Assembly: GCA_965214435.1 (NCBI GenBank)
Contig: OZ243960.1
Location: 744,001-808,000, forward strand
Length of the DNA: 64,000 nucleotides
Direction: 5' to 3'
From: Rubrobacter_A sp965214435
GTDB taxonomy: Bacteria; Actinomycetota; Rubrobacteria; Rubrobacterales; Rubrobacteraceae
Positions 1-8,482 of this stretch are shown in pieces. Numbering within the stretch: the first letter of the stretch is position 1; each line of letters starts with the position of its first letter. The position numbers and the translations under genes are program-made. The notes beneath the pieces were generated by a model. It saw only the letters and a list, made by a program, of their open reading frames with translations, searched no databases and was not told the DNA's origin.

Positions 1-1674
1 TGGCCCTTCCTGCTGTGGCTAGGTTTGCGTTACGTCCGGGGACGTTACTGGCTGACCGGTCTGACACTGGCGACAGCGGCCGCCTCGGCGGCGCTCATGT
101 GGGGTCTCTACCAGCCGGGCTCCGACCCCACGCGGGTCTATGAAGGGACCGACACCCGCGCCTTTGGCCTGTTGGTGGGTGCCGCCCTGGCGATGGTGTG
201 GCCGAGTCGCCACCTTCTCGCGGAGCGGCTCACCTCCGGGCGTCGCCCTTGGCGTCGCTGGCTTCTGGAGGGTGTGGGAGTCCTCGGGCTAGTCGTCACG
301 GCATTCCTGATCTGGCAGACCGATCAGTACTCGTCGTTCCTCTACCACGGCGGGCTCGTGGCGCTGACGGTAGCCACGGCCCTGGTCGTGGCCGCCCTCG
401 CCCATCCCGCCAGCCGGCTGGGCCCGGCGCTGGGTTGGGGGCCGCTGCGCTGGGTGGGAGTGCGCTCCTACGGCATATACATCTGGCACTTCCCGATCAT
501 CGTGCTCACCGCACCTAACTATACGCGGGAGGGGGTGAGCCTTTCTCTGGGCGCTCTCCAGGTAGGTGCGACCATCGTCGTAGCCGCCCTCTCGTGGCGG
601 TTCGTGGAGGAGCCGATCCGCCGGGGTGCCCTCGGAAGGTTGTGGGGTCAACTTAGATCTGGTCAGTGGCGCCGGAGCCTCCCCCGGCGAGGAGACGCCC
701 GACGCCGGTGGCGGCGGATCGCCGCTGGCGGGATGGTTTCGATGGTGGCTTTGGGCGTCTTGGCGGTCGGCGCAGCCGGGCTTGCCGGGGTAAGTCCCGC
801 CCCCGGCGGTCTCTTATCTACCGCAGGGTCCGCCACAGAGACCGGAGAATCGGTATCCGGGGGTGGCAACTCGCCCGCGCCTTCTCCTGAAGAAGCGCCC
901 GCGGCGACCGAGCCCTCACCCGAGCTCTCACCCGAGCCCTCCGCACAAGCGAGCAAGCCTTCCACAAACCCTGAACCTACGGCTGCCGCTCCGTCCACCG
1001 ACTCCCAGGCGCAGGACTCTTCTTCGCCGGAGGAGGCCGGCTCGGCCACCCGCACTTCCTGCGAGAGCGTCGTTTATATCGGCGACTCCTCTTCGAGGGG
1101 CCTGACCTCACCCGACTACCTGCCCGACCCGGACACTCGCCTGGACGCGCGCTTCGCGCAGGTCGGCGCCACCTCTTCCCGCATCGAGATCCAGGCCGCG
1201 AGGTCGGTTGTCGAGTCACTGTACGCCTCTCAGGATAATGGTGAGGAGTTGGCCCAGCGGCTCGTATCGCAAGGCTTCGACGGGTGCTGGGTGATCGCTC
1301 TAGGCAATATGGACACCGCCAGCGTCTACCGGGGCTCGCCGGTAGGACGGTCGGACCGGATCGAACGGATGATGTCGGCGATCGGGGAGCAGCCGGTAAT
1401 GTGGCTCACGACAAAGACGTTGACCGAAACCGAGCCCTACTCGAACACCAACATGCAGCTCTGGGACCGCACCCTGACAGAAGCCTGCAAAAAGCATCCG
1501 AACCTGACCGTCTTCGACTGGGCGTCGGTGGTGGAGGACGGCTGGTACGAACCGGACGGTATTCATTACTCTCCGGAGGGTAACGCGTACCGCGCCCGTC
1601 TCATCGCCGAGGCGCTGACCCACGCCTACCCGGCTTCGGGGAAAAAGGAGGGGTCGAGTTGCGTAGTCCAATAG
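1..1674 (+). CDS. Acyltransferase-3 family membrane protein with C-terminal SGNH domain (5' truncated)
   Basis: The frame is open to the first base of the window, so the N-terminus lies upstream. A TTG at 25 is probably internal. The visible part has several membrane helices up to about residue 190, ending in a WRFVEEP motif typical of the OafA/YrhL acyltransferase family. A Pro/Ser/Glu/Thr-rich linker follows (about residues 265-340), then an extracytoplasmic SGNH hydrolase-like domain with GDSSSRG as block I and DGIHYSPEG as the Asp-His block. Such two-domain proteins O-acylate cell-surface polysaccharides or peptidoglycan, with the SGNH part receiving the acyl group outside the membrane. 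The substrate cannot be read from the sequence. The gene is convergent with the SDR gene downstream; the 167 nt between them show nothing notable. Confidence 0.85.
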   Translation, partial: WPFLLWLGLRYVRGRYWLTGLTLATAAASAALMWGLYQPGSDPTRVYEGTDTRAFGLLVGAALAMVWPSRHLLAERLTSGRRPWRRWLLEGVGVLGLVVTAFLIWQTDQYSSFLYHGGLVALTVATALVVAALAHPASRLGPALGWGPLRWVGVRSYGIYIWHFPIIVLTAPNYTREGVSLSLGALQVGATIVVAALSWRFVEEPIRRGALGRLWGQLRSGQWRRSLPRRGDARRRWRRIAAGGMVSMVALGVLAVGAAGLAGVSPAPGGLLSTAGSATETGESVSGGGNSPAPSPEEAPAATEPSPELSPEPSAQASKPSTNPEPTAAAPSTDSQAQDSSSPEEAGSATRTSCESVVYIGDSSSRGLTSPDYLPDPDTRLDARFAQVGATSSRIEIQAARSVVESLYASQDNGEELAQRLVSQGFDGCWVIALGNMDTASVYRGSPVGRSDRIERMMSAIGEQPVMWLTTKTLTETEPYSNTNMQLWDRTLTEACKKHPNLTVFDWASVVEDGWYEPDGIHYSPEGNAYRARLIAEALTHAYPASGKKEGSSCVVQ

Positions 1675-1841
1675 AAGGCGTTTCGACCATGTACTTCGTT
1701 CGCTATGCGGGCTTTCACCGAGCCGGAGGGGTCCGGGTACTCCAGCTTATAGAAGCCTTCCACTTTTAGAAGCGGTGTGGTCCCCTATGGCGTCCAGAAT
1801 GCCGTCCGAGACTCCGGTGTATCTCATCATCAACCCAGCGT

Positions 1842-2609
1842 TTATTCCGGTGTGACGTAGGCTCCGGAGAGTCCGCCGTCTACCAGGAACGTGGACGCCG
1901 TGATGTAGGAGGACTCATCGGAGGCGAGAAAGAGGGCGGCGTTGGCGATCTCTACAGCTTCGGCAAACCGGCCCATCGGCAGGTGGACGAGCCTGCGGGC
2001 GGCTTTCTCCGGGTCTTTGGCGAACAGTTCCTGCAAGAGCGGGGTGTTTACCGGCCCCGGGCATAGGGCGTTGACCCGCACTCCCTGGCGGGCGAACTGC
2101 ACGCCGAGCTCCCGGCTCATGGAGAGCACGCCGCCCTTGGAGGCTGTGTAGGAGACCTGGGAGGTTGCGGCCCCCATCACGGCGACAAACGAGGCCGTGT
2201 TTATGACGGAGCCGCCGCCGCGCTCCAGAAGCCAGGGGATACCGTATTTGCAGCACAGAAATACGGCTTTCAGGTTGACGTTCTGGACCCGCTCCCAGAC
2301 TTCGAGGTCCGTTTCGAGGATTGAGTCGTCGTCCGGGGGCGAGACGCCGGCGTTGTTGAACAGTATGTCGATGCCGCCGAAAGCCTCGGCCGCCTCGCGG
2401 TACATGATCTGGACGTCGTCGGCTTCGGCGACGTTGGCGTGAACGTAGACCCCGCCGACCTCCCGGGCCACCGCCTCTCCCGGCTCCTCGGCGAGATCCA
2501 CCACACAAACCCGCGCTCCCTCCTCTGCGAAGCGCCGGGCGGCCTCATGGCCGATACCGCTCGCGGCCCCGGTGATGACCGCCACTTTTCCATCGAGCCG
2601 TCCCGTCAT
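1842..2609 (-). CDS. Short-chain dehydrogenase/reductase (SDR), probably NAD-dependent
   Basis: A classical 255-residue SDR. The N-terminal cofactor motif TGAASGIG and the acidic residue after beta-2 (VVDLAEE) point to NAD(H). The NNAG motif is present, as is the catalytic Ser with YTASK (Tyr-x3-Lys) after the NTASF strand. The start ATG lies 1 nt after the stop of the aldehyde dehydrogenase, so it is the last gene of the permease-ligase-dehydrogenase operon. In that context it could oxidise the alcohol of a gamma-glutamylated amino alcohol to the aldehyde used by the neighbouring aldehyde dehydrogenase. That role is inference; sequence alone only supports an alcohol/ketone oxidoreductase. 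Confidence 0.88.
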   Translation of the reverse strand: MTGRLDGKVAVITGAASGIGHEAARRFAEEGARVCVVDLAEEPGEAVAREVGGVYVHANVAEADDVQIMYREAAEAFGGIDILFNNAGVSPPDDDSILETDLEVWERVQNVNLKAVFLCCKYGIPWLLERGGGSVINTASFVAVMGAATSQVSYTASKGGVLSMSRELGVQFARQGVRVNALCPGPVNTPLLQELFAKDPEKAARRLVHLPMGRFAEAVEIANAALFLASDESSYITASTFLVDGGLSGAYVTPE

Positions 2610-2610
2610 G

Positions 2611-3972
2611 TCAGTCCTCCTCGGTCGCCAGGTACACGTTTTTCACCTCGGTATAGTAATCGAGGGCGTGTGGTCCTAGCTCGCGCCCGACACCAGACTG
2701 CTTAAAGCCCCCAAACGGCGTATTCACCCGGACGGAGGAGTTGGAATTTATGGAGATCACCCCGGTCTCTATCTGACGGGCCACGCGCAGGGCGCGGGCG
2801 CCGTTCTGAGTCCAGATCGAACCTGAGAGGCCGTAGACCGTATCATTCGCCAGCCGAATCGCTTCCTCCTCGCCGGAGAACGGGATCACGGACACCACGG
2901 GACCGAATATCTCCTCTCTCGCCGCCGCATCATCGTTCGAGACCGGGGCGAGCACGGCCGGGGCGAACCAGAAACCGGGACCCTCTGGCGCGGAACCCCG
3001 GATAGCGACCGGCGCGTCACCGTCCAAAAACGACGAGACCTTTTCGCGATGCTCCGCAGAGATCAGGGGTCCCATCCGGGTAGACTCCGAAGCCGGGTCT
3101 CCCACCTCAAACGCCTGTACCGCAGGCTCCAGCAACCCGAGAAACTCGTCAAAGACCGACCGCTCGACCAGGATGCGGGACCGGGCGCAGCAGTCCTGTC
3201 CGGCGTTCTCAAAGACCGCGGCCGGCGCGTTCGCTGCGGCTTTTTCGAGGTCAGCGTCGGCGAAAATTACGTTCGCGGACTTGCCGCCGAGCTCCAGGGT
3301 GACACGCTTTATGGTGCCCGCGGCTCCCGCCATTATTTTCCTACCCACCGCCGTCGAGCCGGTGAAGGCGACCTTCGCTACGTCCGGGTGCTCCGTGAGC
3401 CTCCCGCCGACCACACTCCCGGAGCCAGCTACCACGTTGATCACGCCTTCCGGGATGCCGGCGTCGAGGGCTATTTTCTCGAACGCCAGCGCGGTCAGCG
3501 GCGTAAGCTCCGCCGGCTTCAGGACCAGCGTGTTGCCCGCCGCGAGCGCCGGGGCCATCTTCCAGCTAGCGATAACCAGCGGGAAGTTCCACGGCACTAT
3601 AAGCGCCACGACCCCGAGAGGCTCCCGGAAGGTCAGGTTCACCCCGCCGGGGACCGGAATGGTATCGCCCAGCAACCGCTCCGGCGCGCCGGCGTAGTAG
3701 TTAAAGGTCTCGACGACCATACCCATCTCGCCCCGCGCATCGCCCAGCGGCTTACCGGTATTCTTGGACTCCAGTTGCGCCAGATACTCTCTGTTATCTT
3801 CGAGCGCCGAGGCGAGGTTACGCAGAATGCGGGCGCGGTCGGCGGGTTCGACAGCTCGCCAACGGGGGAAAGCGGCCTTTGCACGGGCGACGGCGGCGTC
3901 GGCGTCCTCCGCGGTCACCTCTTCCAGACGCTCTATTACCTCCTCGTTTGAGGGGTTCACGACTTCGAGCAA
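2611..3972 (-). CDS. NAD(P)-dependent aldehyde dehydrogenase
   Basis: A 453-residue class I/II-type aldehyde dehydrogenase. It has the Asn-containing VPWNFP motif, the Glu of LELGGKSAN (about residue 225) as general base, and the nucleophilic Cys in GQDCCARSR (about residue 260). The C-terminal PFGGFKQSG motif is also present. It is close to betaine-aldehyde and gamma-glutamyl-aminoaldehyde dehydrogenases. At 453 residues it is slightly shorter than the usual 475-495, lacking some of the N-terminal arm. It lies 20 nt after the glutamine-synthetase-like gene and 1 nt before the SDR, in one operon with an ethanolamine-type permease. A role oxidising a gamma-glutamylated aldehyde to the acid fits the context but is not proven. 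Confidence 0.9.
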   Translation of the reverse strand: MLEVVNPSNEEVIERLEEVTAEDADAAVARAKAAFPRWRAVEPADRARILRNLASALEDNREYLAQLESKNTGKPLGDARGEMGMVVETFNYYAGAPERLLGDTIPVPGGVNLTFREPLGVVALIVPWNFPLVIASWKMAPALAAGNTLVLKPAELTPLTALAFEKIALDAGIPEGVINVVAGSGSVVGGRLTEHPDVAKVAFTGSTAVGRKIMAGAAGTIKRVTLELGGKSANVIFADADLEKAAANAPAAVFENAGQDCCARSRILVERSVFDEFLGLLEPAVQAFEVGDPASESTRMGPLISAEHREKVSSFLDGDAPVAIRGSAPEGPGFWFAPAVLAPVSNDDAAAREEIFGPVVSVIPFSGEEEAIRLANDTVYGLSGSIWTQNGARALRVARQIETGVISINSNSSVRVNTPFGGFKQSGVGRELGPHALDYYTEVKNVYLATEED

Positions 3973-3992
3973 TTATGTACCTCTCTTTACTG

Positions 3993-5384
3993 TTAAAGCC
4001 TCTCGAAGTTGCGGTACCGCTCCCAGTCGGTAACGGCGGTCTCGAAGGCGTCTATCTCGACCTGGGCCATGTTGGTGTAGTGCTTTACCACTTCTTCCCC
4101 GAACGCTTCGCGGGCAACCTCGCTGTTTGCGAACAGGTCGCGGGACTCGTACATGTTCGAGGGTAGCTGCGGCTTGTCGGCCTCGTAGGCACTGCCGTCC
4201 ACCTCGGGTTCGAGTTCCAGTTCGTTGTCTATACCGTGGATGCCGGCGGCGATCATGGCGCTTATCGCCAGGTACGGGTTCACGTCCCCGCCCGGAGCCC
4301 GGTTCTCTACCCGCAAGGACTTGCCGTGACCGACGACGCGCAGCGAGCAGGTGCGATTGTCCGTGCCCCAGGCGACTGCCGTCGGGGCGAAGCTGCCTTT
4401 GGCGAAGCGCTTGTAGGAGTTGATGTTCGGGGCGAAGAACAGCGTGAAGTCCCGCAAACAGGCGAGCTGCCCGGCCAGGAAGTGCTCGAAGGTCTCCGAG
4501 AAACCGTGACCGTTGGCATCGCCGCCGTTGGCACTGCCGTCGGCGAATACCGTCTCGCCGTCCTGGTTCTGAAGGCTCAGGTGGACGTGGCAGGAGTTGC
4601 CTTCTAGCTCGTTGAACTTCGGCATGAAGGTCAGGGCGTAGCCCATCTCGCTGGCGATCTCCTTGGCGCCGTTCTTGTAGACCGAGTGGCCGTCGGCGGC
4701 GTCGAGCGCGGCGTCGAAGCGCACGTTGATCTCGTGTTGGCCGTAGTTACACTCGCCCTTGGCATCTTCCACCACGAGCCCGGCCCCCGACATGCAGTTG
4801 CGGATGCGCCTTAGCAGAGGTTCGATGCGGGTAGTACCGAGCAGAGAGTAGTCCACGTTGTAGTAGTTGACGGGGTCCAGATCCCTATACGACTTGCGCC
4901 AGGCTTCCTCGTAGGTGTTACGGAACACGATAAACTCAAGCTCCGTGCCCGCAAAAGCGGAGAGGCCGCGCTCGGCGAGCCGCTCTAGCTGGTGCTTGAG
5001 GATCTGACGCGGCGAGGCCACGACCGGCGAGCCATCCTCCCACACAAGGTCGCAGGTGACGAGCGCCGTCCCCTCCAGCCACGGCACGAGCCGCAGCGTC
5101 TCAAGGTCCGGCTTGAACACGAAGTCGCCGTACCCACCGGACCACGACGACATCTCGTAGCCCTCGACGGTCTCCATTTCCACGTCCACGGCGAGCAGGT
5201 AGTTGCAGCCCTCGGCGGCTTCCTCCACGACCTCATCGAGAAAGTGGGTGGCGGTCAGGCGCTTGCCCTGGAGGCGGCCCTGCATATCGGTCATCGCCAG
5301 AAGGACGGTGTCGATGTTCCCGGCGTCTACCTCGGCCTGGAGCGTTTCGAGGTCCAGACGTCCCCCGGTTTTTGCGGTGTCCAA
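3993..5384 (-). CDS. Glutamine synthetase-like gamma-glutamyl-amine ligase (GlnA4/PuuA type)
   Basis: A 463-residue glutamine-synthetase-fold enzyme. ATP/metal-site motifs are recognisable: GTELEFIVF (metal Glu residues), NSCHVHLSL (catalytic His loop), KRFAKGSFAPT (ATP loop) and VENRAPGGDVNPYL (Arg/Glu of the glutamate site). Family members outside true GlnA glutamylate polyamines or ethanolamine rather than ammonia. The Streptomyces GlnA4 type makes gamma-glutamylethanolamide. The adjacent permease resembles ethanolamine permeases, and an aldehyde dehydrogenase and SDR follow, so ethanolamine or a similar amino alcohol is the likely substrate. I see no GlnA adenylylation-site context and no PuuB/PuuD partner. 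The start ATG at 5384 follows AGGGAGAAAG. Confidence 0.85.
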   Translation of the reverse strand: MDTAKTGGRLDLETLQAEVDAGNIDTVLLAMTDMQGRLQGKRLTATHFLDEVVEEAAEGCNYLLAVDVEMETVEGYEMSSWSGGYGDFVFKPDLETLRLVPWLEGTALVTCDLVWEDGSPVVASPRQILKHQLERLAERGLSAFAGTELEFIVFRNTYEEAWRKSYRDLDPVNYYNVDYSLLGTTRIEPLLRRIRNCMSGAGLVVEDAKGECNYGQHEINVRFDAALDAADGHSVYKNGAKEIASEMGYALTFMPKFNELEGNSCHVHLSLQNQDGETVFADGSANGGDANGHGFSETFEHFLAGQLACLRDFTLFFAPNINSYKRFAKGSFAPTAVAWGTDNRTCSLRVVGHGKSLRVENRAPGGDVNPYLAISAMIAAGIHGIDNELELEPEVDGSAYEADKPQLPSNMYESRDLFANSEVAREAFGEEVVKHYTNMAQVEIDAFETAVTDWERYRNFERL

Positions 5385-5433
5385 CTCTTTCTCCCTTCCC
5401 TTGTACCTCGTTTATTCTAGCTTCGAGCTAGCT

Positions 5434-6882
5434 TCAGCCAAGCTCGGACTCTGCTTTCTGTATGCTCTCGAACTCTTCCTCGGGGGCTCCGGCTACGAGG
5501 TGGTGACGGCTGTAGAGGCCGAAGTAGGCGATGGCGATGGCGTAGACAATCGCAGCACCTATTAATACCCGGTAGTCCACGACAAATCCCGCGATTATGG
5601 CGGCGAAGCTCAGCGTGAGGGCGATGCCCGAGGTGACCACACCGCCGGGGGTGCGATAGGGGCGTTCGAGGTCGGGTTCTTTGTAGCGGAGGACGATGTG
5701 CGAGAGCATCATCAGGGCGTAGGAGACGGTCGCCCCGAATACCGCTATAAGGATGAGCAGGTTGCCCGCGCCGGTCAGGGAGAGCAGGAAGCCGATGGCG
5801 CCGGGGACGAGCAGGGCCACGAACGGCGAGCGGCGGCCGTTGGTGATCGAGAGCCAGCGCGGCAGGTACCCGGCCCGCGAGAGGGCGAAAGTCTGGCGGG
5901 AGTAGGCGAAGATGATCGAGAAGAAACTCGCGATCAGACCGGCTAGCCCCACGATGTTGACGAACGTGAACAGCGCGTTCTCGCCGCCGTAGGCATTGGG
6001 CGAGGAGATGGCCGCGGTGAGCGGATCGCCGGCATCCTTTAGCTCGTTCGCTCCGGCCCCGCCGGGTCCGAAGACGAGTATGAGACCGGCCAGCGCCAGC
6101 AGAATCAGCATCGCCACGATCAGGCCGCGGGGCATCGCCCGGGCCGGGTCGTCGGCTTCTTCGGCGGCGAGCGGCACGCCCTCGACCGCGAGGAAAAACC
6201 AGATCGCATACGGCAGCGCCGCCCAGATACCCAAATACCCGAACGGCAGGAACTCACTGGCTCCGGCGGCCCCGGTCGGGGCGATGTTAAACAGGTTCGA
6301 GGGATCGAACTGCGGGATCATGCCGACGATAAAGACCACCAGCGCCCCGGCGGCGATAGCCGTGATCACGAACATTAGCTTCAGCGCCTCGCCGACGCCG
6401 TAGATGTGAATACCGACAAAGACTGCGTAGAACAACAGGTAGACCAGCGGCCCGCCAAAGCCGATTAAAGACTCCACATACGCCCCGATAAAGGTAGCTA
6501 TCGCGGCTGGGGCTATGGCGTACTCGATCAGGATTGCCGTGCCGGTCAGAAACCCGCCCCAGGTCCCAAGCGCCCGCCGGGCAAACCCGTACCCACCCCC
6601 GGCTACCGGAATAGCCGATGAAAGCTCCGCGAGCGCAAAGACCATCGTAGTGTACATGGTCGCCATGAGCAGCACCGCAATGAGCAGTCCGCCCCAACCG
6701 CCCTCCGCGAGCCCGAAGTTCCAGCCAGCGAAGTCCCCGGAGATGACGTAAGCCACCCCGAGACCCGCAAGAAGTACCCAGCCGGCAGCCCCGCTCTGTA
6801 ACTGTCGTTTCTCCAGGTATTCCTGGTCGGCCGTCTCGTGACTCGCGCCCTGCCCGGTCTCCCGGCTTTCGGTACCCGCCAT
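5434..6882 (-). CDS. APC-family permease, ethanolamine permease-like
   Basis: A 482-residue polytopic membrane transporter of the amino acid-polyamine-organocation superfamily with about 12 helices. A polar N-terminal tail of about 30 residues precedes GWVLLAGLGVAYVISGDFAG. That segment, together with PVAGGGYGFARRALG and AILIEYAIAPAAIATFIGAY, matches what I recall of the ethanolamine permease subfamily rather than polyamine or amino-acid antiporters. It is the first gene of the operon with the gamma-glutamyl ligase, aldehyde dehydrogenase and SDR. It is divergent from the GntR regulator across a 362-nt control region. Substrate assignment rests on family resemblance and gene context. Confidence 0.87.
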   Translation of the reverse strand: MAGTESRETGQGASHETADQEYLEKRQLQSGAAGWVLLAGLGVAYVISGDFAGWNFGLAEGGWGGLLIAVLLMATMYTTMVFALAELSSAIPVAGGGYGFARRALGTWGGFLTGTAILIEYAIAPAAIATFIGAYVESLIGFGGPLVYLLFYAVFVGIHIYGVGEALKLMFVITAIAAGALVVFIVGMIPQFDPSNLFNIAPTGAAGASEFLPFGYLGIWAALPYAIWFFLAVEGVPLAAEEADDPARAMPRGLIVAMLILLALAGLILVFGPGGAGANELKDAGDPLTAAISSPNAYGGENALFTFVNIVGLAGLIASFFSIIFAYSRQTFALSRAGYLPRWLSITNGRRSPFVALLVPGAIGFLLSLTGAGNLLILIAVFGATVSYALMMLSHIVLRYKEPDLERPYRTPGGVVTSGIALTLSFAAIIAGFVVDYRVLIGAAIVYAIAIAYFGLYSRHHLVAGAPEEEFESIQKAESELG

Positions 6883-7244
6883 CCAACCTCCCCTTACCGC
6901 CCTTGAAGAGCTACCCGACCGGGAAATATCCCATCGAGCTGCAGACCAAAAGATTCGTCCTTGAACCCGGGTAATCCCGGTGATCTACTGGACTGGAGAC
7001 CGTCCACCTCCCTTTACCGGCTCCCGCGCGGGCGATGCGCTAACCGACCGCTATGTCGACTCGATGGTTACAAGGGACAGGCTACCAAGTATTAATTTGT
7101 CGTGCAAGAGTACAAAAAGGTACTTAAACAGGTTTGCGGGTAAGATCATAGGGTAATGACTGGCTTTTCCGTGCGGGGACCAGCGACTGCCGCGGGCTCC
7201 GGCGGATAACAGGTTGCTACAATCTTTACCGAGAGGAGGCGGCT
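6883..7244. promoter_or_regulatory. Divergent control region between permease operon and GntR gene
   Basis: This 362-nt gene-free stretch is markedly more AT-rich in its right half than the flanking genes. It must hold the promoters of the catabolic operon (leftward) and the GntR/UTRA regulator (rightward). The clearest element is the inverted repeat AGTAC-N6-GTACT at 7109-7124, set in an AT-rich segment (about 7090-7127). It is of the size and symmetry of a GntR-dimer operator. I could not assign -35/-10 boxes with confidence. The Shine-Dalgarno AGAGGAGG for the regulator lies at 7232-7239. Confidence 0.5.
7109..7124. repeat. Inverted repeat AGTAC-N6-GTACT, candidate GntR operator
   Basis: Perfect 5-bp arms at 7109-7113 and 7120-7124 are separated by AAAAAG. 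The repeat lies in the AT-rich centre of the divergent region, about 120-135 nt before the regulator start. Known HutC/GntR-type operators are short dyads containing GTA/TAC half-sites, so autoregulation and control of the permease operon are plausible. The repeat is short and could occur by chance. Confidence 0.4.
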
Positions 7245-8030
7245 ATAGAGGTAGAGCAGAGAAGTTCCGGGCGGCTTCACAAGGACCTCCTATACGTGCA
7301 GGCGGAGAGCCGGATAGAGGATTTACTCGTGCGCGGCCGCTACAAGGCGGGAGACAGAATTCCCCCGGAGGCGGTGCTGGTAAAAGACCTCGGGGTTTCG
7401 CGGGCCACGGTGCGTGCCGGGCTTTCGCGGCTGGTCGGGCGTGGTTTGCTGGAAAAGCGTCAGGGTAGTGGTACATTCCTGGTACAGCCCCCGGAAGGCG
7501 CGAGGCTCCGGAACGGGCTGGAGCGGCTGGAGACTTACACGGTACACGCCGGGCGGCTCGGGTTAACGCTCGGCAGTAAGAACTTAAAGATAGAGCCCGC
7601 GGACGCCGGAGCTGCGGAGGCCGCGGCGCTGGAGGTAGCATCCGGGAGCCGGCTGGTAAGAGTCTCGCGGGTCTTGCTCGTTGACGGAGAGCTGGCCGCC
7701 TGGATGGACGACGTGGTGCCGGAGGAAGTCCTGGCCGTGGATATGATCCGGGAACGCTTCCGGCCCGACGCGATGGTCCTGGATCTACTAGTCTCGGAAG
7801 GTGTGCCCGTAGCATTCAGCAAACTGGACATCGGAGCCGGTATCTCCGGTCCTGCGGAAAGCGTCGGTCGGGCGCTCGGGTTGAAGTCCCCGTGCGCCAC
7901 ACTGTCGCTCACGGAGACCATGTACCTCGCGGACGGCCGTCCCGCACAGTGGTCGCAGAACGTCTTTCTGCCAGGACACCTGGATCTACACGTCGTCCGG
8001 GAACTTTTCGAGGTGCGCCGGCTTTCTTGA
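7245..8030 (+). CDS. GntR/HutC family transcriptional regulator (wHTH + UTRA)
   Basis: An N-terminal winged helix with the GntR signature (PPEAVLVKDLGVSRATVRAG, then LLEKRQGSGTFL) is followed by a UTRA effector-binding domain (about residues 100-250). The first GTG is at 7296, but the conserved LYVQ residues that open the GntR domain lie upstream of it. The frame continues to an ATA at 7245 with a strong Shine-Dalgarno (GAGGAGG, 7233-7239) 5 nt away. I therefore use ATA as start (261 aa); with GTG 7296 it would be 244 aa. It is divergent from the ethanolamine-type permease operon and probably represses it until an amine ligand binds. The ligand identity is inference. Confidence 0.82.
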   Translation: MEVEQRSSGRLHKDLLYVQAESRIEDLLVRGRYKAGDRIPPEAVLVKDLGVSRATVRAGLSRLVGRGLLEKRQGSGTFLVQPPEGARLRNGLERLETYTVHAGRLGLTLGSKNLKIEPADAGAAEAAALEVASGSRLVRVSRVLLVDGELAAWMDDVVPEEVLAVDMIRERFRPDAMVLDLLVSEGVPVAFSKLDIGAGISGPAESVGRALGLKSPCATLSLTETMYLADGRPAQWSQNVFLPGHLDLHVVRELFEVRRLS

Positions 8031-8058
8031 TACGTTGGACGTCGAAGGAGCGTGAGGT

Positions 8059-8397
8059 TTGCCCGAGATAAGCTGGGAGGATTTCGAGAAGGTAGAGGTG
8101 CGGGTCGGGGAGATAGTAGGGGCGGAGCCGTTCCCCGAAGCTCGCAAGCCGGCGGTAAAGTTGCGAGTAGACTTCGGGCCGGAGCTCGGGGTAAAGCAGA
8201 CCAGCGCCCAGATCACCGCTCACTACAAGCCCGAAGACTTGCCCGGTAAAAAGGTCGTCGCGGTAACCAACTTCCCGCCGAAGCGGATCGCCGGTTTCAA
8301 GAGCGAAGTGCTCGTCCTTGGAGTCCCGGACGAAGCCGGAGAGGTAGTATTGCTCTCCCCGGACCACCCGGTCCCGAACGGCGGCCGGGTGTACTAG
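8059..8397 (+). CDS. csaA: CsaA-like tRNA-binding-domain protein
   Basis: A 112-residue stand-alone EMAP/tRNA-binding OB fold. It matches the length and motifs of CsaA: a VEVRVGEIVGAEPFPEARKP start, KQTSAQITAHY in the middle, and VVAVTNFPPKRIAGFKSEVL before a C-terminal tail ending NGGRVY. CsaA is a dimeric protein with chaperone and secretion-related activity in Bacillus and binds tRNA. The TTG start at 8059 is preceded by GTGAGG and, further off, AAGGAG. It sits 28 nt after the GntR gene on the same strand and may be cotranscribed, though a functional link is not obvious. Confidence 0.87.
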   Translation: MPEISWEDFEKVEVRVGEIVGAEPFPEARKPAVKLRVDFGPELGVKQTSAQITAHYKPEDLPGKKVVAVTNFPPKRIAGFKSEVLVLGVPDEAGEVVLLSPDHPVPNGGRVY

Positions 8398-8482
8398 CCC
8401 TCGCTCACTAAAGCTTTGGCGGAGTATGGCCGATAAACACCCTAAGTAAGTTACCCGCGTAAAGTACGGAGCATATGCCGAC

